Below, in pieces: positions 1 through 20,280 of a DNA stretch of 64,000 nt. The notes beneath the pieces are model-generated. The model worked only from the letters and a program-made list of their open reading frames with translations, made no database searches and was not told the DNA's origin. Source of the DNA: Microcebus murinus (Eukaryota > Chordata > Mammalia > Primates > Cheirogaleidae); contig NC_134109.1 in NCBI RefSeq assembly GCF_040939455.1, positions 76,906,001 to 76,970,000 on the forward strand. The letters are read 5' to 3'. Position numbers and translations under genes: made by a program. How positions within the stretch are numbered: position 1 is the stretch's first letter; each line of letters opens with the position of its first letter.

Positions 1-10187
<10,187 letters not shown>

Positions 10188-10410
10188 CAGTCTGCGCTCC
10201 AATAAACTCCTGGATGTGTCGTATATTTAATATCCCAGTCCGGATAAGAAAGTGATCTAGGCTGAAGATTCCTTTTTTTTCCAAACCAAGGAGACTTCTC
10301 CCAATTCTCCAATATGTTATTTTTTAGGGGGAAAAAAAAGCCCAGGCAAGACAACGAAGAGTTTTTTTTTTTCCTGTGATATTTCTTCTTTTTCTCTTTT
10401 TTTTCTCTTC

Positions 10411-10580
10411 TTCCTCCTCCTCCTGATCTTCCTCCTCCTCCTCCACCTCCTCCTCCTCCTCCCCCCTCCCCTCCTCCTCCTCTTCGGTCCTCCTTTCCCC
10501 CTCTTTCTCTTCTCTTCCCCTCAGTTGGAAAAAAAAAAAAAAGAAAGAAAAGAAAAAGAAGAAAAAGAAGAAAAAAATTG
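10411..10580. repeat. (TCC)n pyrimidine tract switching to A-rich tract
   Basis: Plus-strand tcctcc units (10411-10510) pass into an A/G-only run (10528-10577). In the MEIS2 transcript the first part would read as GGA repeats. Low-complexity peptide frames here are not genes. Confidence 0.9.
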
Positions 10581-10628
10581 TCAAGCCCCCGAACTGAAGG
10601 TTACGAGCGGCCCGTCAGCAGCCCACAT
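10581..10628 (-). other. upstream ORF 2 in MEIS2 leader (15 codons)
   Basis: ATG at 10628-10626, stop TGA at 10583-10581, peptide MWAADGPLVTFSSGA. It overlaps uORF 1 in another frame. The same condition on the transcription start applies. Confidence 0.45.
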
Positions 10629-10651
10629 GTAACCGAACTGTCGTGTTTCAT
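10601..10651 (-). other. upstream ORF 1 in MEIS2 leader (16 codons)
   Basis: ATG at 10651-10649, stop TAA at 10603-10601. The peptide is MKHDSSVTCGLLTGRS. It is present in the mRNA only if transcription starts upstream of about 10655. It ends well before the main ATG, so it could only dampen initiation. Confidence 0.45.
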
Positions 10652-10669
10652 GGCTTTTTGCCACTCCAG

Positions 10670-10679
10670 CTGTCAATCA
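10670..10679 (-). promoter_or_regulatory. PBX-MEIS composite binding site
   Basis: On the minus strand the ten bases read TGATTGACAG, an exact match to the known PBX (TGAT) plus MEIS (TGACAG) heterodimer element. It lies about 480 bp upstream of the MEIS2 start codon, in a stretch free of simple repeats. This supports direct regulation by PBX-MEIS, including MEIS2 itself. Confidence 0.7.
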
Positions 10680-10970
10680 AAGCCCGGAATGTCAAGGTAG
10701 TGAATGAATGATGGTTGATGATGATGAAGAGGAGGAATCTTTCAGACCCGTTTTTTTTTCTTCCAGTAAAACTCCGCGAGGGGTTTCTGCTTCTTGAATT
10801 TTTTCCTCCCCCCTCCCCCCCTCTTTTAGCTTTGCCCCCGAGGTATCTAGAATATGACCCTCTCTCTTTAAAGTATTGTTCAAAGAAGGCAGGGAGAAAA
10901 ATCAAGGAAAAAAACGAATAGTTTGCAAAAAATTGGACTTCCTCCCCCCCTTTGCTGGTAGGTATTTTGT

Positions 10971-11060
10971 CTCTCCCTCTCTCTCTTTCTCGCTCGCTCG
11001 CTCGCTCTCACTCGCGCTCGCTCTCTCGCGCTCGCTCTCTCTCGCTCTCTTTCTCTCTCT
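10971..11060. repeat. (CT)n/(CTCG)n tract, GAGA-type on the MEIS2 strand
   Basis: About 90 nt of ctctct and cgctcg units, reading as GAGAG/CGAG on the minus strand, just below the predicted start site. Such tracts are common near promoters of developmental genes. Confidence 0.88.
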
Positions 11061-11109
11061 GGGAGATGAGTGAGTGTCAGTAGGTGTTGGCAGGTTGGCT
11101 GCTGCCTGG

Positions 11110-11115
11110 CTTATA
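11110..11115 (-). promoter_or_regulatory. MEIS2: candidate TATA box for MEIS2
   Basis: The minus strand reads TATAAG within CTCTTCTATAAGCC. It is the only good TATA-like element seen between the CpG island and the first coding exon, and it predicts initiation near 11080-11090. An ETS-like CCGGAAGT (11171-11178) lies about 60 bp further upstream. Start-site data are lacking. Confidence 0.4.
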
Positions 11116-11414
11116 GAAGAGCCTCAGTTTGGCGGCGCGGGTCGGCGGCGGGAGAACGAAATGACGGAACCCGGAAGTCGCGGTGGCCATAGCCCGTCGT
11201 ACGGCGGAGACACATCCCGGGAGTGGGGAGCGGGAGCAAGGAGGAGCGCGCCGCGCCGAGCCTCTGATATGCAGCGAGTGCGATCGGACGGCCCCGGCCG
11301 GGGGGGCGGGGGAGGCGGGGGGAGGGGAGGCTGGAGCCCGGCGGACCCGAGCAAATCAGCGAGCCTGCTCCTCCGCGGGGACGGCGGGGGAGAGGGGAGG
11401 GGGGAGGAAGAGAA

Positions 11415-11487
11415 GTGTGTGTGTGTGCGCGTGTGTTTGTGTGTGTGTTCGCGCGCACGCCCGCGCGTGTGTGTGCGCGCGCGCGCG
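11415..11487. repeat. (GT)n/(GC)n alternating tract
   Basis: gtgtgt runs passing into gcgcgcgc within the CpG island; a Z-DNA-prone sequence. Confidence 0.88.
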
Positions 11488-12038
11488 AGAACGGGGAGAG
11501 AGGGAGAGGGAGAAGGAGAAAGAGAGAGAGAGGAAGAGCGCAGGGAGAGCGCAGAGAGGAAAACTGCAGAAAACCACAGGGAAAGTACGGTACAGCCTCA
11601 GATTTTTTTTTTAACTTACTTCTAGTTCATTTTCCCATCACTCCCGGCTCCTGCCTAACTGGGTCGTGTCGGGGACGTTTGGCATGGCGCTCTCGCTTTT
11701 GTTCCTTTTAATTCCGCGGCCCCCCACTCCTCTGCCCGCCGCCGATTACAGCGCCCCATAGGCTTCCTGCTAACATCCAAGGGCAGCAGGCTCTGCAGAC
11801 GGTACTACTATGGGGCTAGAATTTTTTTTTTTTTAAGTGGCACTTTCTTCCTGTGCAGATTCGGGACCCTTGTTGTCAATTTTCATTTTCTCCAGGACCA
11901 GAAGAGACCAGCTTAACTAGGCGCACACTCCCTCCAAGCGGTGTGGACAAGGGGCCACCCCAAGAGTCTCCGGGGGCCGCGGTGGAATTGGGAGGGAGGA
12001 AGTGAGGCGGGAGTCGTTTGGGTCTGATGTAGCCCAGG

Positions 12039-12066
12039 GTGTGTGTGTGTGCGCGCGCGCGCGCGG
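12039..12066. repeat. (GT)n(GC)n tract
   Basis: gtgtgtgtgt directly followed by gcgcgcgcgcgc, with the same GT-then-GC order as the neighbouring tracts. Confidence 0.88.
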
Positions 12067-12475
12067 GCGCCTAGTGTGCGCCTCCAAAGTGGATCTCACT
12101 TAGAGCTGCGAAGCACGGGAGGGAAAGCCAGGGAGGGAGAGAAAAAGAGACCGGGCGAGAGAAGTTGCAGCACGAGGAGGAGTGGGCCGGCGCTCGCAGC
12201 CCAGCTTTGTTGTGGTCGCCCGAGGCGCAGCGGCCGGCCGCGGTAACGCCTGCTAATGGCTGTGTTAATTACACCGGGGTGATTTCGCGGGGTCAGGCAG
12301 ATGGGGCCTGCTCGGAATGAACTTTTCCAAAAAGGAAAAGGAGGAGAATAGGGAAGGAAGGTAACTACCCCACGCCGTTCGTGGGGAAACTAGTTCGGGC
12401 TGTTGTCTCGTCCAATCCCTGGCCCGAGCTGCACCCGGCTTCACCTCTGCGCCGCCGGTTTCCCGGCGGCCGCGC

Positions 12476-12483
12476 GTCAATCA
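12476..12483 (-). promoter_or_regulatory. PBX-type octamer TGATTGAC
   Basis: The minus strand reads TGATTGACGCG inside the CpG island. It contains the first eight bases of the PBX-MEIS decamer and then diverges, and it has the same orientation as the site at 10670-10679. Confidence 0.35.
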
Positions 12484-12790
12484 CGCCGGGCTCGGAGCTG
12501 GGGGCGGAGCTACGGTCACCCCGCGCGCGCCGCGCGACAGCCCCCGCCGCCCCTCGGCTCCGGGCGGCGCGGCCGGGCCCTGCGCGGGGAGCGCGCCTCT
12601 CCCCAACTTCTCGCTGCAGCTCTCACGGTCCCCGGCCCAGAGAATGGAAAACAGTCGGCTGTTCTCCAACAGCCGCCTCCGTCCCCAACTTTGAGCCCAT
12701 TCTGGAAAATAGGAAGTAGGGTATCTTCCGCGCGCGCGGCTGCAAGCCGACTTTCCCGCGGCAGGGGGAGGTTGATTAGGGAGAATAAAG

Positions 12791-12791
<1 letters not shown>

Positions 12792-12830
<39 letters not shown>

Positions 12831-12851
12831 ACGCGCGCGCGTGTATGTGTG
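12792..12851. repeat. (GT)n with CG core, then (GGGA)n
   Basis: About 18 GT units, then gcacgcgcgcgcgtgt. A short ggga-repeat follows at 12871-12886. A spurious His/Thr-rich frame crosses it on the minus strand. Confidence 0.92.
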
Positions 12852-13074
12852 AGAGAGGCAGACAGAGACGGAGGGAGGGAGGGAGGAGAACGGGTGGGAG
12901 GGTTTTTTTTTTTTTTTGGCCCCCTTTCCATCTTCTCTGCTCCGCCGTAAGCTTTCGAGCAACACAAACTGGGCTAAGATCGCAGCCTGCAGAGACTCCA
13001 AGCGGAGTCGGAGAAATTTGGCCTCGTTTTAAAAGGGCTGGGGAATGAACTCCGGAGGTCAATAAAGCCCTCCA

Positions 13075-13170
13075 AAAATGATGAATGATTGAGCACCTGT
13101 GATGATGATAGTGATTACCAGAGCAATTAAACAGTTTGATTAAATGAGCCATCATAACAATGATGTCTGC
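13075..13170. promoter_or_regulatory. candidate promoter-proximal enhancer island
   Basis: AT-rich island between GC-rich blocks, packed with homeodomain-type cores: aatgattg, gtgatta, gcaattaaac, tttgattaaat. This pattern is common in conserved elements of homeobox loci. Conservation is not tested here. Confidence 0.4.
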
Positions 13171-13189
13171 GGGAAATCGGCCCTCACAT

Positions 13190-16100
13190 ATAAAGAAAGA
13201 TAGTGCGCAGGGGCTGGCAGAGGCGCGGATAGCGCGACGCCGGGGACAGGGGCTGCGGGCCGCTAGGTTTTTGCCCCGGTGGCCGGGACTGCCAGGCTCG
13301 CTGAGCTTCAGGGAGAAGAGTCTAGACCAGGTTTTCAGCCACTCTTTTTCCGCCCCCCACCCCACCCCCGGGCTTCAAGCCTACCGGAGGCGACGGGTAT
13401 GAAACCTGAAGGTTGGGGGGGAGGGTACTTCCTCCACCGCCTTTTTTTCCTAGAAGAACTCCAAGATTAAAAGTATCCTTCTTGTTTGTTGCTGAGTTGC
13501 TCGTCGACATATCAGGAAAGGTGAGTAAAAAAAAAAAAAAAAAAGAAAAGAAGACGTAAAAGAAAAGAAAAAGTTGGTCTCCAGAATTTTATTTCAAGCG
13601 GCAGTGACGCGAATTCAGTTTAGCCGGGACCTGGAAGATGAGAGAGAGAGTGAGTGAGAGAGAGAGCGAATACCACTCTGCTCTCGCTGCACAGGGTTTT
13701 CGACTTTGTAGAGATGTTGGTGGTGAGTCCAAGTTCCCGGTGCTGGCTGAGAAGTTTATATTCAGTTTTTCCTCTTCCAATTGTTCTTAAATTCAATATA
13801 AGAATTTAAATTTCTTTATTGTCGAAAATAGGATTATTGTTGTTTTTAATGTCCTGTTCAGTGCGCTCCAGTTACTTTTCTTTTTGAAAGAAACTCCTCA
13901 ATTTCCTTGATAAACGCATCTTTTGTAAAGATCAACTTCATGCCGAACCTCTGCATTGCAGAATTTAAACATTCAGCATTCACCCTCTGCTTCTTTTACC
14001 ACCGCTTCTGTTTTCATAGTGATACGGTAAAGTGAGTTAGCATCCCTATAGCTTTGATTTAGAAAAACTTAACTAGCGTTAAAAAAAAAAAAAAGTGTTT
14101 CTTCCGTGGCGGTGCAATTGAGTAAAAGCAATTTAGACAGACTGGTGATTTCTATATTTTCAAAGAATTGTTAAGCTAATATTGGATTGGTTATCCAGGG
14201 ATAATATTGGGTTTTATAAAAGAAGAAAATTATAAACTTTAATTTTATGTGTTTCCATCTTTTGGGAGAAGCAGAAGGCATTTCTAGCCTGAACTCCATC
14301 ACCCCCTCCCATATTCTGTAATTTCTTTTGCATTTTATTGACTACATTAAAGCAAACAACAGGGACAATCTGGTTAGGTGTAGAAGGGAGAGGGAAATGA
14401 CATTTTAAGATACTGTAAAAAAAAATCATCTTTAACTTCAAAGACTTTTAGTTAAGAAGTATGAGAGTGTTAGACTTGCAGCCCTACTGGAGGGAATCTG
14501 TGTCCTTTTAAAATTTGCGAATTGTCTGAGGGGAGAGAACCCCGAATTATTTGCACCTAAAGAGATTTTACTTAGCCAGTTCCATGTCATTTATGAAATT
14601 GTTAGTTTAAAATAGCAATCCCAATGTACTGGATTACACATTACATCAAGTTGGAGTTGATTCAGGGTGTCCATTCTTGGTCAATCTGATGAATTCAAAG
14701 GGCTATTACTTTTAATCAGTAACTTGCTGGTGTTTTATTAATAGAGCTGAAAAAGACTCATCTAACATTTAAGAATTTCCTGGTTTCCCCCATTCCCAAT
14801 TTTCCAGTCCAATAGAAGCAATTCCAAAGGAGTGGGGTACCCACACTTTCTGATATCTAGCCTCATGGTATTTTGCCGATGTCCCATTCTCAGCCTTGGC
14901 ACCCCCACCCTGACTGCTCTTGAGGCTCATCTGCTCACCCACATTTGGGGTGAAGGGAAAGTAGGTGGGGCAAGCCCAGGAGACTGGTGCGAGGTGGGGG
15001 TCGCAGAAGTCGGCACACACCTCCGTCAACAGTCAGTTTCTTCTGCCCAGGCTGGAAATGGTTTTAACAGGCGGTAAAATTTCATCTTGCGGTGTCAAAT
15101 TGGGGTCATTTTAGGGTTAGAGTTCTCAGTGTCCGAGAGGAGCTGTCCAGCTGCGTGGGGACTCATTAACTGCAAAAGATCTGTTTCAGTAAAAACAATT
15201 CAAAGACAATCAGAAGGCTAAAGACCCTCTACAAATCGCATTTTACAAGTGCCCCAGAACAAATATGGATGGTGAAACCTATTTCTTCAGAATCCCAAAT
15301 CAGCTACTTAGCTCTGGAGTGGGGGTGGGGGCACTGCATAAAAAAGAGGTGAAAGGGAGGGGACCAGGCGGGTGAGGATGAATGGGAGGAGGAATCGGGC
15401 CTCTCAAATTTGAGAGTCTGTTTTTAATCACCTCTTTCTTATTGAAGCATCCCTAAGACTTCTGAAAACTGCTTCTTTTCTATTCTTCCTTTTCTTTTTT
15501 GACCCAACATGGAAAGCTATTATAGGTAACATTTAAGATTTAAAAGGAATAATTGAATCCCGCTATAGTTCCTTAATTTGAAGGTCATTGGCTTTATAGA
15601 GAGTATTTAATTTGAAACGAGCATTTATGAACCCAGACTCTATTTTAGGTGAATTTGCCCACACTTCATAAGGAGTTTGTGTGGCTGTTTCTTTTTCTTT
15701 TTCTTTTTTTTCTAGAAAGTTATAGATCCTTAGCACAGATAATGCAGAATTCCTCAGAACTGTGAGGTCTGAAGTGTTAATCTGTGTATTAAAATCACCG
15801 GGTTTAAATCCTTTTTGTATTCTTACAACAGTTAGAACAATTGATGCCTTGCTAGAGGAGCAAATAAATCCAACCTTAATCTTGTTTGTAACTTTAATGT
15901 TTTGATTTGGAATATTTTGGATTAAGTAGATTTTTTTAAAACTCTTCAAGGTTAATTTTTATTTTTATGTGAGGAGGTTCTATTTATTGGTTTGGAAGAA
16001 AGAGATGGCTTATTACCTTGATTTTAAAAATTCCTTTAGGTAAAAGGAAAGTGCAGTTTTAAAATGGGAAGCTACATGTGTGAGATGCCAGGGATTTTAG

Positions 16101-18340
16101 GATAAAACCAAATTGATACTTTAAAAAAGTATCATTTGAGAAAAGTTTTCTTTCTTGCATTACTAAACCGAGCAAGTAAAAGGGCTCAAAAATGTTTTAT
16201 TCTCTTTCCCTTTCTCTCCGGACTCCACCTCAGTCCTCAGGTCTTCTTTTCCCATCCCTAGCACCTTTCTTTGGCTTCTGAATGACACAGTGAAATTTCG
16301 TAGTCTAGCTCTTTTCTCCAAGCTTCCCGGAGTATTTCTAAATTGCTATTCAAGGAGTTTGACTGTGGCCCTGCAGGATCAGCCCTGAGCCCAACATCTC
16401 TCTGGGACAAAGGCGGAGAGGCTGTCTTCTGCTCAGACCTGCTGGCTGACAGTTGGAATTTTTGATATATATTTTATTTGGCGTTTCCAATAATGTGTTT
16501 GTCTCTCCTTCCCCACCCCTTGCAGCCATCTATTACTTTAAAAACATCTCTTCCTCATAAACCTCCGCTCATCCTTGTGAACTGTTCTTGACCTCCCCGG
16601 CAGTGTAACCGGCAGCTCTGAAAGTTGGACTACCAAATATTCCACTCACTTCCTTACCTGTTAACTTGGTTCATTCTCTTCCTGGGGGGATCCACTGAGA
16701 GAAGGGGATTTGTTTGTTTGTTTACTTTATTGTTGTTGTTGTTTGGTCCTTTTCCCCACTTAGGCTTTCCACCATGCATTTTTCTCTCCCCCCCCCACAT
16801 TAATAACAGTAAAACACCCCACAATTTATTTTTAAAATCAGATACAGTGGAATCATTGTACTTTCTTTCCTTTTGCCCTCTCATTTCTTATTTCTCCCCA
16901 TTTAGCTGCTTCACCATCTCGCAGAAAGAAAGGATTTCAATAAATAGCCCTCTAGCGCTATCTGGCGGGGCTCCAAACGCGACGAGCGCTGGTTCTTGCT
17001 GTGTCTCTTCCTCCTTCCCGCGCTCTCTTCCTTCCTCTCTTTCTTCCTCGCTCCTCTTTCTCTTGTCTCTTCCGCTATCTCGATGCTATTTCCCCTTTTT
17101 CTTTCCTCCTGCGGCCCGTTTTTCTAGTTTCTGCCTCCACTTCCAGGGCAGACGGCTTGGGACGACCCGGCCAGAGCCTGATAACCTCGCAGCTGGCGGA
17201 GGCTCCCGCGACGGAGTTCTAGCCCCCACCCACCGGGTACCTTAGGTCACACGCATCCCTTGCCTTTGGTTAGCATCTTAATGTGGCCTAAGGTGTTGCT
17301 GAAGTCCCAGCGTCTCAGCTGGCGGGTGGTTTGGAGGGGCTTAAAACTGCATTTATGAAGTTGGGAGGAAAGAAAGCAAACACTGGAATCCCGGGCCAGC
17401 GGAGCCCAGCTAAGTTTTGGGTCCGAAGGCCCCAGTCTCGGTGCGGATTTGAGGAAGGGTCAGGGCTTCACGGGGCGCGCGAACCGCGCGGCGCCCAGCC
17501 TTTCCGGAGGGTCGGGGTAGGGGTGAGAGCGCTCTTCCCGCGGCCTCCTACCCGGTCCGTACCTCAAAATGCACTGCTCGAGTTTGCATCCTAGGCCTGA
17601 CCAGGATTCCTCCTCCCCCCTTCAATTAACCTACGTTACCTCCTGCACCTCCCTCCTCTCCACCGCACCAAATTTGGAAAGGAATGGGAAAGACCTGGAA
17701 AACACACAGAGCAAAAGAGAAAGCCAACAAGAGTCCGCGGCAGGAAGCACGCGTGGGGATGCAGTACTCCCCAGCATCCTACCTCCTTTCCCGCAATTTG
17801 TCGGTCATCGGCTTTATTTGTGGGTTTTTGTATTTGTTTGTTTTTTTAACAGTAGCCTATAAACACTCAGCGGTGTGTGGGGAGGTCAGAGGGGCTAGGG
17901 GCAGGGGGAGAGGTTCAACTCAGACTTGGTGTTTTAAATTGGCACTGGCTGTATCCATACTTCATTAAAATTCTCATTCTCTCTCTGTCTCTCTTTTCAC
18001 CACACTCTGAGCCTGAGAGAAATTTCCAATATTCCCTTTGAGCAAATCTCTTCCATCTAATCCTTGAAACAGAGGAAAGGATGTGGGGTCTGAGGGAGAG
18101 TTAGGATTGTGTTTTCTAAAATGTAGTTTTGACTTTGCAAAGTAAAAGTGTGGACTCTATCCCTAATACACACCCAGAAAGTGGCTCGTTCAGGTGAGGG
18201 GACCTCAGCCTGTGGTATCTCTGAGCAACCAGACAAAGACCCCCTCATGGCAAAATAGAATAGAAAGGAGAGGGGAGGGTGACACAATCATAGGTTCTGT
18301 TCTCCAAGAATTGCCCCCCACCTCCATCGCTGAAGGAAGA
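13190..18340. other. upstream flank, no gene recognised
   Basis: Unique sequence. It is CpG-rich to about 13300, then AT-rich with A-runs (13528-13543, 14080-14093), a GA tract (13638-13667), and a second GC-richer block at about 16960-17560 with Ser/Leu-rich shadow frames. No transposon and no coding gene was seen. A good plus-strand splice donor at 13521 is noted in the findings. Confidence 0.6.
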
Positions 18341-18349
18341 AAGCGCAGT

Positions 18350-18525
18350 TCGGGTGTAATTAATTGAGCACTGTTATTAGGTCATCATTAGCCAAGGTGC
18401 AAATAATTGCAGCCCATTTTTACTTAAAATTGACCAGCCCCAGAGTGATAGATCGATTTGGAGTATAAAAATGATGTATCAAAACATCAATGTCGATTAT
18501 TTGAAATATTGTAGTCGAATTTTTT
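18350..18525. promoter_or_regulatory. candidate enhancer island A
   Basis: Homeodomain-rich segment: gtaattaattgag, tcatcattagcc, aaataattgc and atcgattt, within about 150 bp and with no repeat signature. Inferred regulatory; the check is cross-species alignment. Confidence 0.4.
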
Positions 18526-20280
18526 TTTATTGCTTCATCGGTTAAGTGTCTGAAAGTGCAGTGTTCAAACATATATTTATGTTGTCAATACTGTCAGAAC
18601 TGTCAGTTTTACTATACCGGATTTGTACTACATTTCAAATATGCTCATTTACATAAAATGCCCACCCTAGGATTCCCCCCACCCCCACCCTATCTCTGGA
18701 AAATCCGTGTCAGTTTCTTCAAAGGATTCAGCAATCTTTGCCTAAGCTAAAGTGTGCACTGCCTCTTTTACTCAATTTTCCACATCGGATTACATGTCAT
18801 TTTCACCATTTCTAACTTTCAAAGAGATCCTTCTGCCTTTCTCCTCAACTCTGCCTACCCTAACCTCTTTTCCGAAATAGCACTGAAGCACTTGGAAAGC
18901 TTCAAATTTAAATACGCATGTCTCACCTCCAAATATACCATTTGGATAGAAGAACGGAAAAACCGGACTTCGCTGTATTTGGCCGGACTGGGGCAAACCA
19001 GGCGCCACTAGACGGTCTCATTCCGTCAGGGGCCACCATCAAATTACCTGGCAGATTGAAGTGTTCTAGGGAAAATGAATTTGGAAATATAAATACTTTT
19101 TCTTTTCACTTAAAAGCCTCGATGGTAGAGAAAGAAATAATACATATAAATGATCGGCACGTTTTACCTTTAAAAGCTTTTGAACTCAATCGAAAGACAC
19201 AAGTTGGAAGCAAAATTGACAGTTTTAATTCTACCCATTTTCACCTGGCACGTCAGATCAGAGGCAGTCGTTTATTTTATGGGGTGTGGATGGGAAAGGC
19301 AGATAGAAAGCTTGAATCTGCTGAAGTCTCTGTCCTAAAAATCGCAGAGAAATTAAAGACTTACTGAAACAAAAACATTCCATTGGTCTATAATCTCGGT
19401 TGATTAATTGAAATTTACAAATTCATATTCTGCCTAATCGTGTGCTGTTTGTGTATATATATGTTTTTTCTCCAGGATTCCCTTCCAGTCTGATAGGGAA
19501 GACAGGGCCACTTCTGGACTAGCTCTAAAGATGTTGTTTTCGTTTGCAAAACACTGAAACACTTTTTTATAACCTTTTAATGTATTTAAATAAGTCTATC
19601 TGGACATCAAAAGAGGCTACACATACAAAGATAGCTTATGCTTTATGCTGTCAACCCCAGCTTTAAGAAAAAGCCCAGAATGTGGGAAGCTTTATTATAT
19701 ACCCATCCTTGCCATGAATAAATAAATAAATAAGTAACACATAAGTAAATAAATAAAAGTGCAAGGCAAAAAGAAAGTTTCCAGCGTGCATCTGTAGGTC
19801 TTCGTGAGCGCCGTTTATAAACAACTTTCAGCCGGTGTTTGCGCGTTACCTCCCTCCTGCCACACGCTCGAAGGCAGAAGCATCGAGGGATCGCCCCCAG
19901 AGAGCTGTGTTTACTTAGGTTTTTTTTTTTTAATCTTGCCGCCGTGTATGACAAGTGTTACTTCAAGAAATTCATCAGCCTTCTACAGATACTTCCAGTT
20001 CTGCTGTAATGATCTGCAGAAGAGAACTGCCATCACTTTCTCACATCCCAAGGTGTTGCAGGAAGTCGGAAAGAGGGGAGAGTGGCTGAACCGCTTAATT
20101 ACCGTGGGGGAAGGAGGGGTGCATTGCGGGGGACGGAGAGAGAGGGGTGTGAGGAAGGAAGGTCCCTTACCAGGCTCATACCTGGGAAAGGCTCCGAATC
20201 CCCTCTCTGCGGATATTTGGAAAAGGTATGGTTGCCATTTTTTTTTTTAATGCCTTTGGGGAGAAGTGATGCCCTTGTGT
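18526..20280. other. upstream flank, no gene recognised
   Basis: Unique AT-rich DNA. It contains a (TAAA)n-like stretch at about 19718-19757, a T-run at 19920-19932, and a CTCF-like motif at 19005-19016. No coding gene or transposon was recognised. Confidence 0.55.
19005..19016 (+). promoter_or_regulatory. weak CTCF-like motif
   Basis: Reads CCACTAGACGGT, agreeing with the CTCF core CCASYAGRKGGC at ten of twelve positions. Single-motif evidence only. Confidence 0.2.

Larger units (their letters stand above)
10188..11085 (-). other. MEIS2: MEIS2 5' leader (predicted; upstream limit uncertain)
   Basis: The stretch between the start codon and the likely start site about 25-30 nt below the TATA-like element. 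It contains two short ATG uORFs, the PBX-MEIS decamer, a TCC/GGA triplet tract with an adjacent A-rich run, and a CT/CG tract. Other minus-strand open frames here begin with TTG only. The transcription start is inferred; 5' RNA data would settle it. Confidence 0.55.
11120..12760. promoter_or_regulatory. MEIS2: CpG-island promoter region of MEIS2
   Basis: GC- and CpG-rich DNA with GC boxes (e.g. gggggcgggg near 11304), ETS-like and YY1-like sites near 11171-11190, and a homeodomain-type TTAATTA near 12264. It is interrupted by two GT/CG tracts. It lies directly upstream of the predicted start site. Homeobox genes of this type are usually Polycomb-controlled CpG-island genes. Confidence 0.75.

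Noticed and set aside
10188..10202. N-terminal extension of MEIS2 (upstream TTG, giving five extra residues)
   Set aside because: The upstream codon is TTG, and an in-frame TAA follows a little further upstream. The ATG at 10187 matches the known MAQRYDE start.
10324..10584. Phe/Glu-rich minus-strand frame in the MEIS2 leader
   Set aside because: It is translation of poly-A/T and GGA repeats and begins with TTG, not ATG.
10648..10905. Minus-strand 85- and 63-codon frames in the MEIS2 leader, considered as long uORFs
   Set aside because: Both begin with TTG and contain no internal ATG, so they are not credible uORFs. Only the 16- and 15-codon ATG frames remain.
12481..13365. 294-codon minus-strand open frame above the MEIS2 promoter
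   Set aside because: It crosses a (CA)n repeat (poly His/Thr), GC-rich promoter DNA and the AT-rich enhancer-like island. It shows no domain and its codon content follows base composition.
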